A stretch of 64,000 nucleotides of DNA from Alviniconcha marisindica (taxonomy: Eukaryota; Mollusca; Gastropoda; Provannidae): assembly GCA_018857735.1 (NCBI GenBank), contig JABMCL010002580.1:130001-194000 (forward strand), given 5' to 3'. A program made the translations under genes and the position numbers. The number at the start of each line of letters is the position of its first letter. Position 1 is the stretch's first letter. Under the pieces are notes generated by a model that was given only the letters and a program-made list of their open reading frames with translations, ran no database searches and was not told the DNA's origin. This document shows positions 30,947 through 43,070 of this stretch, piece by piece.

Positions 30947-32507
30947 TCACACCACGGAGCAGCACTTGGACTTGACAGGGACCACAGACACGCTGCTGGG
31001 GGCTGGCTTACAGTGTAAGGCCCCACCACCGGAGACATCAGAGTTTCTGCACTGGGCTCCTCCACTCAGCTTCCTGGCCGGCCTGGACGGGTGATCCGTC
31101 ACCGCTCTCGTCGGCAAGTCCTCGTCTACGAAACGGCTGGAAATTTCGCTGAACTCCAGCGACTGCCGGCGCCCGCATATAGAATCAGTGTCTGTGGACT
31201 GGCCCAGGTATTGCACAGGGGAGGATTTGGGGCCCCTGAGGGGGGAGGTCAGGCCTTTCTCGTGAAGGGCAAAGAGGCCACATTCTGAATGAAGCCCGCT
31301 CCTGGTGGAGGAGTTGCTCTTCAGGCTGGTGTTGTGGCTATGCCGGTGCAGAGAGCCTGAACCGATGGAGCTGTTGCAGTCCAGGGAGTGAGGGGTGGAA
31401 GGAGGCTTGTGCAGCGGGGAGTCATTATCACAGTCGCTGCCCCTGCAGTCAGTCAGTAGCGCTCCCACCCCGTTGCTGATGTCGTTCAGCTTGCGGCCTA
31501 ACAGTTTGAGGCTGGAGTCCGTCAGTGAGCCTTTGGAGCCTCCTCCCCCACCACCACCGTGATACTTGCTGTTTTTGTGATTGTTGGTGCTGTTCTTGTT
31601 GTTGTTGTTGTTCTGGTTCTTGTCCGAGTTCTCCTTCTTCTCGTTGCTGCCGCCCCCACTTCTGCCCCCACCTCCGCTGCCCCCACCCCCTCCGCTGCCA
31701 TTGTGTGTACGAGACCCTCGGCTTGTGGCACCGCTGCCCCCACTGCCGAGTCGGCCACTGCCCCCCAGGTTCCCCCCAGGACCATCAGTGTCACTCGAGT
31801 GGTCGCTGGAGTCTCGCCTGTGGATGATTTTGTGCCGCAGCTTGTCCTTCCGGGACCTGCCCTCTGTGTCGTCTGTATCGCTGGCATCGGAGGAGCTGCA
31901 GCTGGTCCCGCGCTGCCCGGCACCTCTCCTCTTCTTCCTCTGCTCGTACTTGCGCAGGATCTCTGGAGAAGCAGAGCTGGCATCGCGATGACTGGAGGAA
32001 GAGCCACCAAACCGACGAGGCATTGACAGCTTGAGAGGGACAAAATCATCTTCATCCTCCGACTCATTCTCTTCATGAATCTGATTGAGCAGCTGGGGAG
32101 AGCTGCAGACAGACTTGAGAGGCCGCCGGGGGTTGACAGGTTCAGCGGAAGAAGGGGAGATGTGGCCCGAAGAAGAGGCGGACGCCAGGCTTGGATGACT
32201 TGTGCTGGTTCCGATATCATCCAAAGATTCCAGAGACTTGACTGGCTTGATGGTGGCGGAGTCCATGTCGCAGTCATCGTCGTCTTCGTCGTCATATTCA
32301 TCCAGCGACTCCTCCTTGATGAGACTACACTTACGCATGGCAGTGCCAGGAGGAACCAGGAGGCTGACGTCTGTGGGCGATGGGGTGGTCTCCAGCTGGC
32401 GGGATGTAGACGTGGACGTGGAGGGGTGGGTCCCAGGGGGAGAGACCAGAGACTGAACATAGTGTGATGTCCCTGTGTCTGTGTTCTCCGACACACCAGC
32501 TTGCACC
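30947..32507 (-). CDS. SNRK: SNRK coding exon 6 (C-terminal tail, CaaX-like end)
   Basis: The last coding exon carries residues 551-1070 and the TGA stop. Blocks shared with vertebrate SNRK are LLNQIHEENESEDEDDF, GTSCSSSDASDTDD and HRRDSSDHSSD. Between them are Gly/Ser and Asn/Lys runs (GGGGSGGGGRSGGGS; DKNQNNNNNKNS) and SLTDSSLKLLGRKLND. The protein ends SVVPVKSKCCSVV; the last four residues fit a CaaX prenylation box, as does human SNRK (ending CCHVI from memory). The acceptor is CTGTGTGCAG at 32508-32510, entry phase 2. The long open frames on the other strand and in the +1 frame here are shadows. Confidence 0.94.
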
Positions 32508-35500
32508 CTGCACACAGTCAGGTGACAGTGAAAGCATTTCAAGTCATTCCAGTTCATTAGCAAACACCATTTCTAGCTCTTCCCTTTCTTCCGGTGGTAC
32601 TTGCACCTTCTGCCTGTCAATCCATCATAAAGAAGCAACAGACAAATAAACAAAAGTTTTGTGGTGACACCCCTAAAAACCCAAACCAACAACTCAGACT
32701 GAAGATAATTTGCAAACAAGCTTATATAATATAAACTTAATCTTAAAAATAAATCTTCACAGTAAAAACTCAGATCTTCAGACCCCAAACATATGAATGA
32801 AACCAAACCAAATCAAATTAGTATACTTATTGTAAAAATAAAACTGTGATAACTGTGTTCATTACCTTTAATTTCAAGCATACAAAATAGATGCATTAAC
32901 TCAAAATATTCCTAAAACATTTTATACAGTCAAACTCTAATGTCCATCACAATGAAATATTACGCAACTATCTTAGCAAGCACAAGCAACATGCGATCAG
33001 TTAAAATACCATGCACCCATTTGCCACTGAAAAGTAAAGATGACTTTTCAAACTGTGCATGTTCTGAAGATTTTCTCTCTTATTATAAATCAGCAGAAAA
33101 TAAGTAGACATAAATTAAAAAAAGGAGAGCGCATAAGTATTAAGTCTTGAAATGTTACACTATCAATCAACAAACTCTTCGTATGCAGTTGCAGGAGAGG
33201 AAAAAAGTCTGCATCTAAAATGGCTTCAATGTGATTTATCATATTATTCTAAACACACTTCTTATCAAAGTATCACCATGATAAAGCCACCCTCCCGCCC
33301 ACCCCAAAAAAGACGAAAAGAAAAAAAGTATTACAAGTAAAGGCACTTCCGTAACAACAGTTAACGTAGGTGAATTGAGTTAGCTTTAAAATGTCCTTTC
33401 TGACATGCTTTACATTTTGTAGTAGTTTTTTGTTGTTGTTCTGTTTGTCACTGTGTTAAGCAATAAATGTGCACACAAGTTCTAGTCCACATACAGGAAC
33501 AGCCATGCAAGGCAATTGTGCAATTGCAGATGTGCAGTCACGGAGAAGACATTCCACCTTCTGATAATGGTATGTCAAACTGAACAGCAGGGTACATGTA
33601 TACATTTGTAGCAAGCTCAAACCATGCTGATTTGTCTGTTTGCTTTTTTTCGCAGAAGCTACAGGCACAGTTAATATGAACATACATTTGATGACTTACT
33701 ACAGCTATAAGGCAATCTGTGCAATACTGGATATTACAAGTATCAACAGAAGTGTGTGCACACATGTATGTGTATGTGTGCATGTCTGTGCACATGAGCA
33801 TAAATGTGCATGTGTTTGTGGAGCTGTTCCAAAGGTATCAGCATTGCTTCACTTGCACAAAGTTATAATTGTCAAATTCATTTAGCCAGTTAGCCTATGC
33901 AGACAGATCCTGAACTTACTTTACTTTTCACTTTCACAATGCTTTTAATCCAGTGCAAAATTATTCCTTAAATAAGCAACACAAAAAAGCCAACATGAAA
34001 GATGTTCCTAATGGTCATATGAAAACTCACTAATAACCACACAATGACATGTGGCTGTCAAAAAGTGCAAACATACAAATGTGACAAAACTGTATAATTA
34101 TGTATTAATAAAATGCGCATAAGCCTCAACGAATTGAGGCTAGCTGTTGTTGTTGTTGTAGTAGTAGTTTTGTTTTAAATTCAGAAGTTACTTTACCCCA
34201 AAAGATATCTCAAACAAGCAGGTGACACGCAGATTCGGCAAACAAGCACACTTCCAACGGACAGGTTTTGTTAGTTTCACTTAAAATATCATCCAATCAA
34301 AAAGCCAGAGAACAGGTGCCAGATGGAGGCTCAGTCTGGGATAACTCTAGCTGCCCCTACAGGGTTAGGTGTAAGCATGCAGACCATGCCACCAGTAGCC
34401 AATCCCTCCTGTCCCCAAGTACCATCAGCTGTGCAGAATTCACAACATTTGTGCCCACATTTAAGCCGACAAGGATAGAAAAATCATCGACAAACTGAAA
34501 CCTTAGACATCAATAACAGTACTGTGCTGACAGTACAGGTTGTAGACACATTCGTACCCTTGACCCTGAGATCCAATTGTGATCGCAGGTGGAGAGTTTG
34601 GCGTCTCCAGGTTCTCCATGATTCGCTGGCGAATGCTACAACAGCCAGAGATGAACATGGGGTTTTAAAAGTCCCACCAACTGCCGGCAATGTCTGTGAC
34701 TGTACAAGCACAGATTCTGGAAGGCACGGGTGATCACAATGGCAAAGATGCAAGATCTGGTGACAGTGCACTGAGATTTCCTAGATTTCCTGTTCATGTG
34801 CCAAAGTGCATGTGCCACGGACACCAACTTGTTTGTAAACAAAGCACGACAGAAAATGTTAGACTGGTCCAGGGAACTATGACATGCTACACAAAGTCAG
34901 TGAATACCATGTATTATAACAACCACATGGGGACTTTCTCATGGCTGGAATTCAGAATTTTACACCCAAAGTTAGAGCATCAAATCCCAACAAATTAGAC
35001 CAGACTGACACAAGACTTGTTTTCGACCACAGTGAATATATATGTGCTTCAGTTTAGTTCAAGAGAATATTTTGAAGAAAATAGGTAACTGGTGACTACA
35101 CAACCTGCATTCTTTATTCAAGAATACTGTGTGATCTTTGCAGCAGCTAGGTACAAACTGAATAGAAACAAAACTAACAAACAAAAAAAGTAAGAGAAAA
35201 ACAAACAAACAAAAACCTCATTTTAAAATTAAAAGGCATCAAGCACCAGCTGTTCTCCTCTGATACACTTTACCTGGACCACCACCAATAATAACAATGT
35301 ATTCTTTCACGTGCTATTTTTCCAAATTGGAGCAGACATAGCCCATTATAAAGCAAAGACCAAATAATCAAAACACAGTCAAAACAAACTAATTCACCCA
35401 CCAAGAAACAAACCAACAACTCACGCACTAATCTGGCCAGCAATAACACACATACACCCACAGATACGCCGTGCATGTACATGCACACACATACAATCAG

Positions 35501-37061
35501 CAGGGTTGCTTGAAGAGGTGAGATTTGAGAGATTATGTGTGTACAGCACAATACAGCCATTCCTAGTCAGGGGTTGCAAACACTCTTTAGAACTTGCGTA
35601 CAGCAAACACAGTGTCTTGAAATAAATCCTGCACTTATCCAGTTAAAATTCTGCCTCTCACATCTACAGCAGAATTCTGATTTTCGGTGCATGCCCGACA
35701 GATAACAGCACCACTTTTGGTATCCTTGACCTTGGGACCCTCGATGGCAATCAACATTTTTCACCAGTGCCCGGTTAGATCTCAGCCTTTCGCTGCTATT
35801 GGCAGATTCCTGGCTGGTTGGTTTACCTTCTTGAGCTGGCAGCCTGCTGTCAACTGGCTCAGAGCTAGTGGAAGGAACTGGTTTAGAATCATCATGACCA
35901 TGGAAAAAAAGCCATGAGTTTTTCGCACTGTCTTTCGCAACATTAAGCTGAGCTGTGAAATGTGGTCAGTCCCGCATGCAAATGAACGGCAGAAAACTAG
36001 TAATCTGGCTGGAAACTGAGGTAGGCAATGGACTACCACTGACCTCATTCAATGTCACCCACCCTGGCCTGGCAAACTTGATATGTTCTAACAACTGACT
36101 TCACACCCCATCATCACAGAGACAGAGACTGAGTAAGAGCCAGACTGCTTAAAGCTTTTAATTAAAATCCATTGTCACACACATCTGGACTTTTCTGCAT
36201 AAAGTAAATGCATGGGTTTGAATTTTGGTGCAAGGAGGGTTTATTTCGTGTTAAAAACATTTCTTCTTTCTTCTGCGTATTTGCGACCCTTGCCTAATAA
36301 CAATAAACCCAGAGCAAAGCCTTCCCATTTCATTATCAGTGTTGAAATTCCTGACAGACACCATTCAAGTGATGCTTGCAACATGTAAAGAATGGAGAAG
36401 AAAAAGGGTTGCAGTTGCATCTGAATTCCCTCTATTTCAGTTGATAGTATGCATGAAACATGCAGCAGCCCTCAAGTCAAAGTAATCCATCCAATCTTCA
36501 CTGCACACAGGGGTCAGCCAATAAACGTCTTTGTGTGAGTACTTTGTGCATTCAGTCACCAATCACAATAGACGGATGTCCATGTACAGTTCAAGACAGG
36601 TTACTGGCAAACTGGCAAGCAATCCTCATTGCGTACTTGCATCATTTCCACAACAACACAATACAAAACTACATCACACCATCTCATTCTCAGCTGTAAA
36701 TGCTTCTGATTACTGCAAATGCAAACACAAACCACCGAAAATGGTAAGACAATGACTAAAGTACTTTTGTCAACATCACACACAAACATGCTAACCTAAA
36801 TGGGAGGTATGTAAGCAAACCATTGCACAACAAATATTAAAATCCTCTACGCAAATGCCAAGATCCCAATTAACTGAGAGAAGCAGAAAATCAGACGCTA
36901 TATATCACATCAATAATGAACAACAAATCAAAACTGATCAAAACCAGATCCAAGCATCTTTAGTAAAACAGAAAAAAAAAGTCTGAACCAATCAGGGATG
37001 CATTCCAGTGTAGTGAGAGGATGAAAACCAAACTGGAAAAAAAATAAAAAATAAAAATTAC
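32508..37061 (-). other. SNRK intron 5
   Basis: About 4.5 kb, AT-rich. A more GC-rich island at 34290-34830 has short frames on both strands and may be an old repeat. No exon is needed here, since exon 5 and exon 6 are phase-compatible. Confidence 0.6.
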
Positions 37062-37565
37062 AAGTTTGGTCGACGACTGCGTCCCCTCATACAGGCCAGG
37101 TTGAACTTGGGATCTTTCTCTCCCGTTGCTGCTTGCTTAGCCTTGCGCTCAAAGAATGAACTCAGAAGAGCAATTTTGGATATTGGAGGTGCTGAAGGTC
37201 TCTTTGCGCCTGCACCTGGGTCTGATTTGGACATCACATTCTTGATCAGCAAGCGAGGAGGTTCATCGCCTGAAGGAGACGATTTCCTCTGAGACATCCT
37301 TTCACCCACAGATGACATTTTCCTCTGAGCAGTTCTGGGACTGACGGAGCCAGACAGAGGCTGGGCTGGTTGCTTCTTGCTGCTCTTTCGACGATCTAGG
37401 GTCATGCTGGTGGTCAGACTCTTGACAAAGCATGGACCCGGGCTGGTTGACGATTCCTCCACAGGCGGTGAGATCAGGATCGAAGGTGAATCTCCAATGA
37501 CAGAATGCGATGGGTGGGCTGGAGAAATGGGTGCTGTTTTCGTCTTCTTCACTTCTTTCTGCTTG
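37062..37565 (-). CDS. SNRK: SNRK coding exon 5 (linker)
   Basis: This exon encodes a basic, Ser/Pro-rich linker (about residues 383-550), including KQKEVKKTKTAPISPAH, RKSSKKQPAQPL and SKIALLSSFFERKAKQ. The acceptor is CATGTAG. I end it at AACTT|GTAATT because only this donor gives phase 2, as exon 6 requires. The same bases read TTG TAA, so an unspliced transcript would stop immediately (37058-37060). Another donor-like site (GCCT|GTATGA, 37079) is in the wrong phase for exon 6. The extent is well supported; the exact 3' junction is an inference. Confidence 0.85.
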
Positions 37566-40500
37566 CTACATGACAAGACAGTTTTGCAGTTGGAAAGAGA
37601 GGCTTTACAAAAATTAGCAGAGATTAACAGAGGACAAAATCAATGCAGACACTAGCAGTAGATGGTAGAACTGATTCATTCTCAAAAATGCGATGGAAAT
37701 CAAAAATCTTAAACAAGTGTGAAGAGTACAACATGGAAAGCTAAAAGCTGTGTGAAAAAAGGGAAGCATGGTCAAGTACAGTAAAAAAATTAAAGAAAAG
37801 AAAAAGAAAAGAAAACTCCTTCAGGAGAAAACCAAGGGGAAAGTTTCTTCTTCACGACAGCGTAACAAAATAGAAAGAAATAAACAATGCTAAATACGAT
37901 CAATAGAACTGCCAAACACACTGACCCCTGATCCTCTACTTAAAAACTTCATGCACAACATATTTCTTTCTCAGACTTCATGCAGAGGGTTTCGCTCCAT
38001 TCTGATTTCACTTGAACAAGGAGTGATGCTCCAGGAAAAAGCAGGTCCAAGTCTGTTGACATTACAAGGGTCACCACCATCAGGCTTCTGGGCATTGCAC
38101 ACTATCCTCTTAAGGCTACTTGCATTTCTGGAATAATCCAGTTCCACCTTCTTAGTCACAAAGAAGAAGAGCAAAACACTGAAATGTTTTTCCTTTCCCA
38201 CTGAAGTGTTTTCTCTTTGTGTCTTCATTTGTTCAAGTTCTATTCACAACTTTCACCCCTCACAAAAGATCATGCATACTTTCCTCCGCCCTATTGGTGT
38301 TGTATGCATATTATGCAAAAACAAATCAACCAACAATTCCAATATTACAGATCACTACCATGGGGTTCCACTGCATTGAAAAATATATATAATGTGCTTT
38401 TTAGTGAATCCAAGTATTTAAGCATAGCTGCAATAATAAACCAACCACCACTGACTGTATCTCAAATTTGTGTGGCTTGGTCTGGGAATGTGGGGACAAA
38501 ATGCACAATCTGGCATGAGGGGATTTTACCAAATCTATCAATAACAGTACAGTGAGTTAATATTCGTGAAATCCCACCTGAAGTCAGAAATGTTTAAAAG
38601 CTGAAGACATCTCAAAAATGTATGGACCTATCCTGTACATTATTCTGAAGGTCTGTTCAAAATTAACCATCATGAGAAAAAGTATGCGCGCAATCCCAGG
38701 TCAGGTCACACACATGACTCAGAGATAATCACATAAGTAAACATCACGCATCAGCAGCTTATGTACACAGGTAACAAAAATACAGAACAACAGCTTTCTT
38801 CATTCACACTAAAAACTACACAGGGTGGATAAATGCCACTAGTCACTACTGGTCAAACAGAGAACGTGTGGGTGAACAAGTGGGAAGAACGAATGCAATG
38901 AAAACAAGAGCAAGGGGACAACAGAAGATTATACAGCAGATGAAATGCAAACCAGAACCGGACATCTCAGAACCGTCAGCCCCCCCCTCCCCCCCCCAGC
39001 TTTTCCCAAACATATTTGTCACTACAAGATTAATACTTGCAAGGGAGTATGTTATTGTGACACATATATATATATTATATAGATGTATACATATCTGGTT
39101 ACATGGGTTTCTGTCCAGGAGTTAATACTGGGTCATTTAATATTCAACTCTCTTAGAGACAAGTAAAAATGCAGTAGTTTGTGACCACAACATTGAACTG
39201 TGTAAAAGGTAAGCTGAACAGCTAATTTCTGCCCAAAATGTTAGAGATCCGAATACATCTGAGTGAAGGAGTTGCTTGCGAGATACAGCAGCAACCAAGA
39301 CCCAACCAGCTGCAATTATAAAGCGTTAAGTGGCCAGTGCTACAACAATGTAGTTGCATTTCTGAAGAAACTCTGACCTGAACTCATGCACACTGCTCAC
39401 AGACACTGTGGGCGGTGGTGAGAACAATCCATTCCATCCCACAGTCACGAAAGGAGGAGCCGTTCTAAGGAAATGCACATCAGTAACATTCCATCAGTAG
39501 CTTCAACATACTGGACCCTGTATCACAGTGCACCTTTGCTTGGTCTAAATGATGCCTGATTATTCTCTGAGAGAAGGAATAATAATCTTCAGTTTCCTTA
39601 TTTGGTTAACATTTTTCAAGCTTAGGATTAATTAATCCAAGCAATAAAAGTTGGTATAAAATGTACCTGTAGCCCAAGCTGGAATATACTCTACAGAAAA
39701 AGAAAAAAAGAAAAAGAAAGGGAATATGGCACAGAAGAAAGATATGTCATATACTTATGGAAATTACTGTATTTCAGATAAATGTAAGCTTGATAGGATT
39801 AAATCAAATTATTTTTCATACATAAACAAATAAATAAGTGATTTAGCTAGTAGCATTAACAGAAATTAAGAGAAGAAAGTCTTATGCATACACACAATTG
39901 TAAATGTATAGCCCAAAAACCAAAAAATATAATAAAGGAAATAAAATCTTACTTCTAAAACCAAATTAATCCCTAAAACACAATATACAATTACAACACC
40001 CTGTAAAAGACTGGTAGTATGAGGAAACCGATCCTGAAGACCAGAAAGAAAACTGAGGTACTACAAGTACGACAAGCAAAGGGATCAGAAATCTAAGAAC
40101 TCAACAAAGACCAAGCTTGACAAATTTAAAACCAGAAGCTGACAGAAGAGTAAAAATGTACCCAAAAGATGTTCGTGAAAAATCAGAATTCATTAATTAA
40201 AATTAAAATAAATAAATAAAAAGTGACAAAAAAGCCATTCAAATTTCTGCCCTTACTGTGTGACATGTGACCTTCACACTGGTCCTCTTTTATCATCTAA
40301 ATTATAATTTCAGGTTCCTGTGGTAAAAATTTATACTGTCTTTTCTGAAAACTGTCACAGTGCAACTGTGCTACCTGCAGCCAGCCACTTGTGCCCAAAT
40401 TCTTGCCCGTTGGACTTTAGAATTGTGACCCAGTGCACCTGATACATATGGCAGCATGCTGATGTGCCGTTCAAATCGAATAGAAGAAATTTCAAATGAA

Positions 40501-40855
40501 GAATTTGCTGTTAATTAAATCACACCACAGGCTTACTAAATTTGATGATAAAGAAGACCTGTGTGCCAACTGTCCTGAGATGAGCCTGTGAGGCTGACAG
40601 GATATTCAAATCCCATTATTAACCAACCATAGGCTAGGTTTTGCCAAGATCAGATAGTGGCTTTTTTGAGATATCACTTAAATTCTGAACCAGTGACAGA
40701 AACACACACACACACACGCACAATCAGGGTGAGTTGGATTTGCCCCACCAGTGTACTGGTCTGGACCACAAAACAAAGGAGAAATGTGTGGCCAGACTGA
40801 GGATCACAGGCTGAGAGGAGGGGAGAGTGGGTCTGAAGGAAAAGGACAACCATAC
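37566..40855 (-). other. SNRK intron 4
   Basis: About 3.3 kb, AT-rich, no recognisable element except short A-rich runs and a TATATATATTATATA stretch near 39065. Confidence 0.6.
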
Positions 40856-41053
40856 CGAGGAGATAACATCAAGGGCTCCAGGTGGGGCTTGGCAGACCTA
40901 GATGGGGACGGCGCTGATTGTTTGCGAAGTGAACCACTGGACGGCTGAGACTGCAGCTGCTGATATTCATGCTGCTGATGCTTGCGAAGTCTGCGCTCGA
41001 TCAGCAGATAATACGTCGCTGTGATGTGGTCATAGGAGTTCTTTTCTATGGAA
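40856..41053 (-). CDS. SNRK: SNRK coding exon 4 (UBA-like segment and start of linker)
   Basis: This exon encodes SIEKNSYDHITATYYLLIER, then RLRKHQQHEYQQLQSQPSSG and SLRKQSAPSPSRSAKPHLEP. The block N.Y.HITATY.LL.ER is shared with vertebrate SNRK (about residues 317-340). It is followed by a Gln/Ser-rich linker. The acceptor is CTGGACAG before 41053 and the donor is GTATGG from 40855, phase 2. A 53-bp minisatellite starts about 60 bp upstream of this acceptor. Confidence 0.92.
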
Positions 41054-41114
41054 CTGTCCAGAGGGATAAGTGAAACATAGGTACATTACCATGGCTGACA
41101 AACTAGATCAGTGT

Positions 41115-41625
41115 TCACCGCCTGACTCTGTCACAGTGTCAGAGTACACAAATGTCCAAACTCTGTGTAAAGATTTCACTGCTTGCCAAACTCTGGAAAG
41201 ATTTCACTGCTTGACTATGTCAGAGTACAAAAATGTCCAAAACTCTATGTAAAGATTTCACTGCTTGACTGTGTCAGAGTACACAAATGTCCAAACTCTA
41301 TGTAAAGATTTCACTGCTTGACTATGTCAGAGTACACAAATGTCCAAACTCTATGTAAAGATTTCACTGCTTGACTGTGTCAGAGTACACAAATGTCCAA
41401 ACTCTATGTAAAGATTTCACTGCTTGACTATGTCAGAGGACACAAATGTCCAAACTCTATGTAAAGATTTCACTGCTTGACTGTGTCAGAGTACACAAAT
41501 GTCCAAACTCTATGTAAAGATTTCACTGCTTGACTATGTCAGAGTACACAAATGTCCAAACTCTATTTAAAGATTTCACTGCTTGACTATGTCTGAGTAC
41601 ATAAATGTCCAAACTATGTCAAGAA
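41115..41625. repeat. 53-bp minisatellite, about nine units
   Basis: Units of TCAGAGTACACAAATGTCCA AACTCTATGTAAAGATTTCA CTGCTTGACTGTG, very homogeneous (a TATG/TGTG alternation at the end gives a 106-bp higher-order pattern). It starts about 60 bp upstream of the SNRK exon 4 acceptor but does not include exon sequence, unlike the SLC5 arrays. Confidence 0.92.
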
Positions 41626-41644
41626 AACAGCAAAAAAGAGAAGC

Positions 41645-41755
41645 TGGGGGGGGGGGGGGGGGGGGGTATGGGGCAGTTGCTCATTCCCCCAGTTCAAAAT
41701 AATTTATGCTGAGACACATTAACCTCATCTGTGGATCTGGGGGGGGGGGGGGGGT
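41645..41755. repeat. Two poly-G runs
   Basis: G runs of ~22 (41645-41667) and ~15 (41739-41754) in SNRK intron 3; they read as poly-C in the transcript. Confidence 0.9.
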
Positions 41756-42053
41756 CTCATCCCCTCACCTCCTCCACCCCACTTTTCATTTTGGTAACAA
41801 GATCTGCAAATGCACAATTCAGTCACTATCAAAATGGAAAAATTTCATTATTTTTCCAACTTTCCTGCAAGCATTTGGAAGATTTGTTTATCTTAAAGCC
41901 TGGAATCAATACAAAAAATTATGACATGTGCAGTGCCCATGACAAACAGTTACATTAGCCACCTTCTATTCCGCAGTGTAATGTAGCGTGAAACTACAGC
42001 AAACTGAAATAGCACAGCACTATCATTTGGTAATCGACTTAATTCACACTAAC

Positions 42054-42266
42054 CTCAGGATTTCTTCTCGTGTAGCAATTTTCCCCTCCACCATCTTCTG
42101 GATAACATAGCTCTGGTCTTCTTCTGAGATCATCTCCTTTGTGATGAGGGGGAGGAAGGTGGTGGTCTTCGGGGTCAGGTCCCCATCATTCAGCCAGGGG
42201 TGAACCATAATGAGTGCCAGCGTGGCCCTCTTGGAAGGTTCCCGCTGCAGCATTTTGCCGATCAGA
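42054..42266 (-). CDS. SNRK: SNRK coding exon 3 (end of kinase domain and start of UBA-like segment)
   Basis: This exon encodes LIGKMLQREPSKRATLALIM then VHPWL, the invariant Arg and HPW end of the kinase domain (about residues 247-273). It continues with EMISEEDQSYVIQKMVEGKI and ATREEIL, the beginning of the UBA-like region typical of AMPK-related kinases. The acceptor is GTGTGCCAG and the donor is GTTAGT from 42053, phase 2. Confidence 0.95.
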
Positions 42267-42894
42267 CTGGCACACAACAGAAACCAGGCGTTAACATAAT
42301 CATGATAATACAAAGATGTTCAACACTTTAAACGGAGTTGTCACACACAGAGGTGCTAGAATAATGGCTCACCTTCCAGGTAACCTAAACCAGGGTTAAT
42401 AACTCCAATACAAACCCAAAAAAACAAAAAACAAAAAAAGGTTGGAAAATCAGCATAAGAGGAGAATTAACAAAGTTCTAAAAAAGGTTTTAAAATATTT
42501 AAAGGGAAACCAAAGTGAAGAAGCATTACAACTATACAAACCCAGCTGATAAGAATGACATAAAATTAAAACAAAAAACAAACAAAAAACACAACAGATT
42601 GTGGCTAGCGGGAGTGCTGCCATTTTGTACCCAGCAGTCTGTATTATTATCAGTGGTGTTATGACAGGAACAAGGATGGCGTTTGTGGCAAAAGTATTAC
42701 ACAAGTCATGACTGGAGCTTTTTCTGCTCTTCACTGCTAAAGAGCAAACCAATATGGCTGTGCCCTGGAGTGTGAATCTCAAATTCAAAACCATAAAATC
42801 TTTTGACTTTTGTATTTTATAACTGTCAGACAGAACAACTAAACAAAGTCTGCAAATGCTGAGATAAAAATATGTCTATTTTTTCTTTTCTTTT

Positions 42895-43070
42895 TTACAA
42901 GGACACAAGATATATTTATTCACCAGTGACATTTAAATGTACACAGGAATTTGTCTTGGTGACATTCTATTCATACAGTGCATTAACAAATAGACAAAAC
43001 ATTACAATTAGTCATGTATAAAAGTTATAAATAAAGCTGAATTCAACAACGTAACAATCTCATTCATGCA
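42895..43070 (-). repeat. Dispersed repeat, copy 2 of 3
   Basis: ATATTTATTCACCAGTGACA TTTAAATGTACACAGGAATT ... AGTCATGTATAAAAGTTA matches 3945-4075 and 47510-47690. It lies in SNRK intron 2. Confidence 0.75.

Noticed and set aside
31522..32496. 324-codon minus-strand frame inside SNRK exon 6 and long plus-strand frames at 31525-32467
   Set aside because: Shadows of the SNRK frame in GC-rich sequence; the SNRK frame has family similarity and matching splice phases.
37079..37080. Alternative SNRK exon 5 donor GCCT|GTATGA
   Set aside because: Better-looking consensus but leaves phase 1, which does not fit the phase 2 entry of exon 6.
41115..41625. Possible CRISPR-like array of regular 53-bp units
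   Set aside because: Units are contiguous without unique spacers, in an animal genome; it is a minisatellite.
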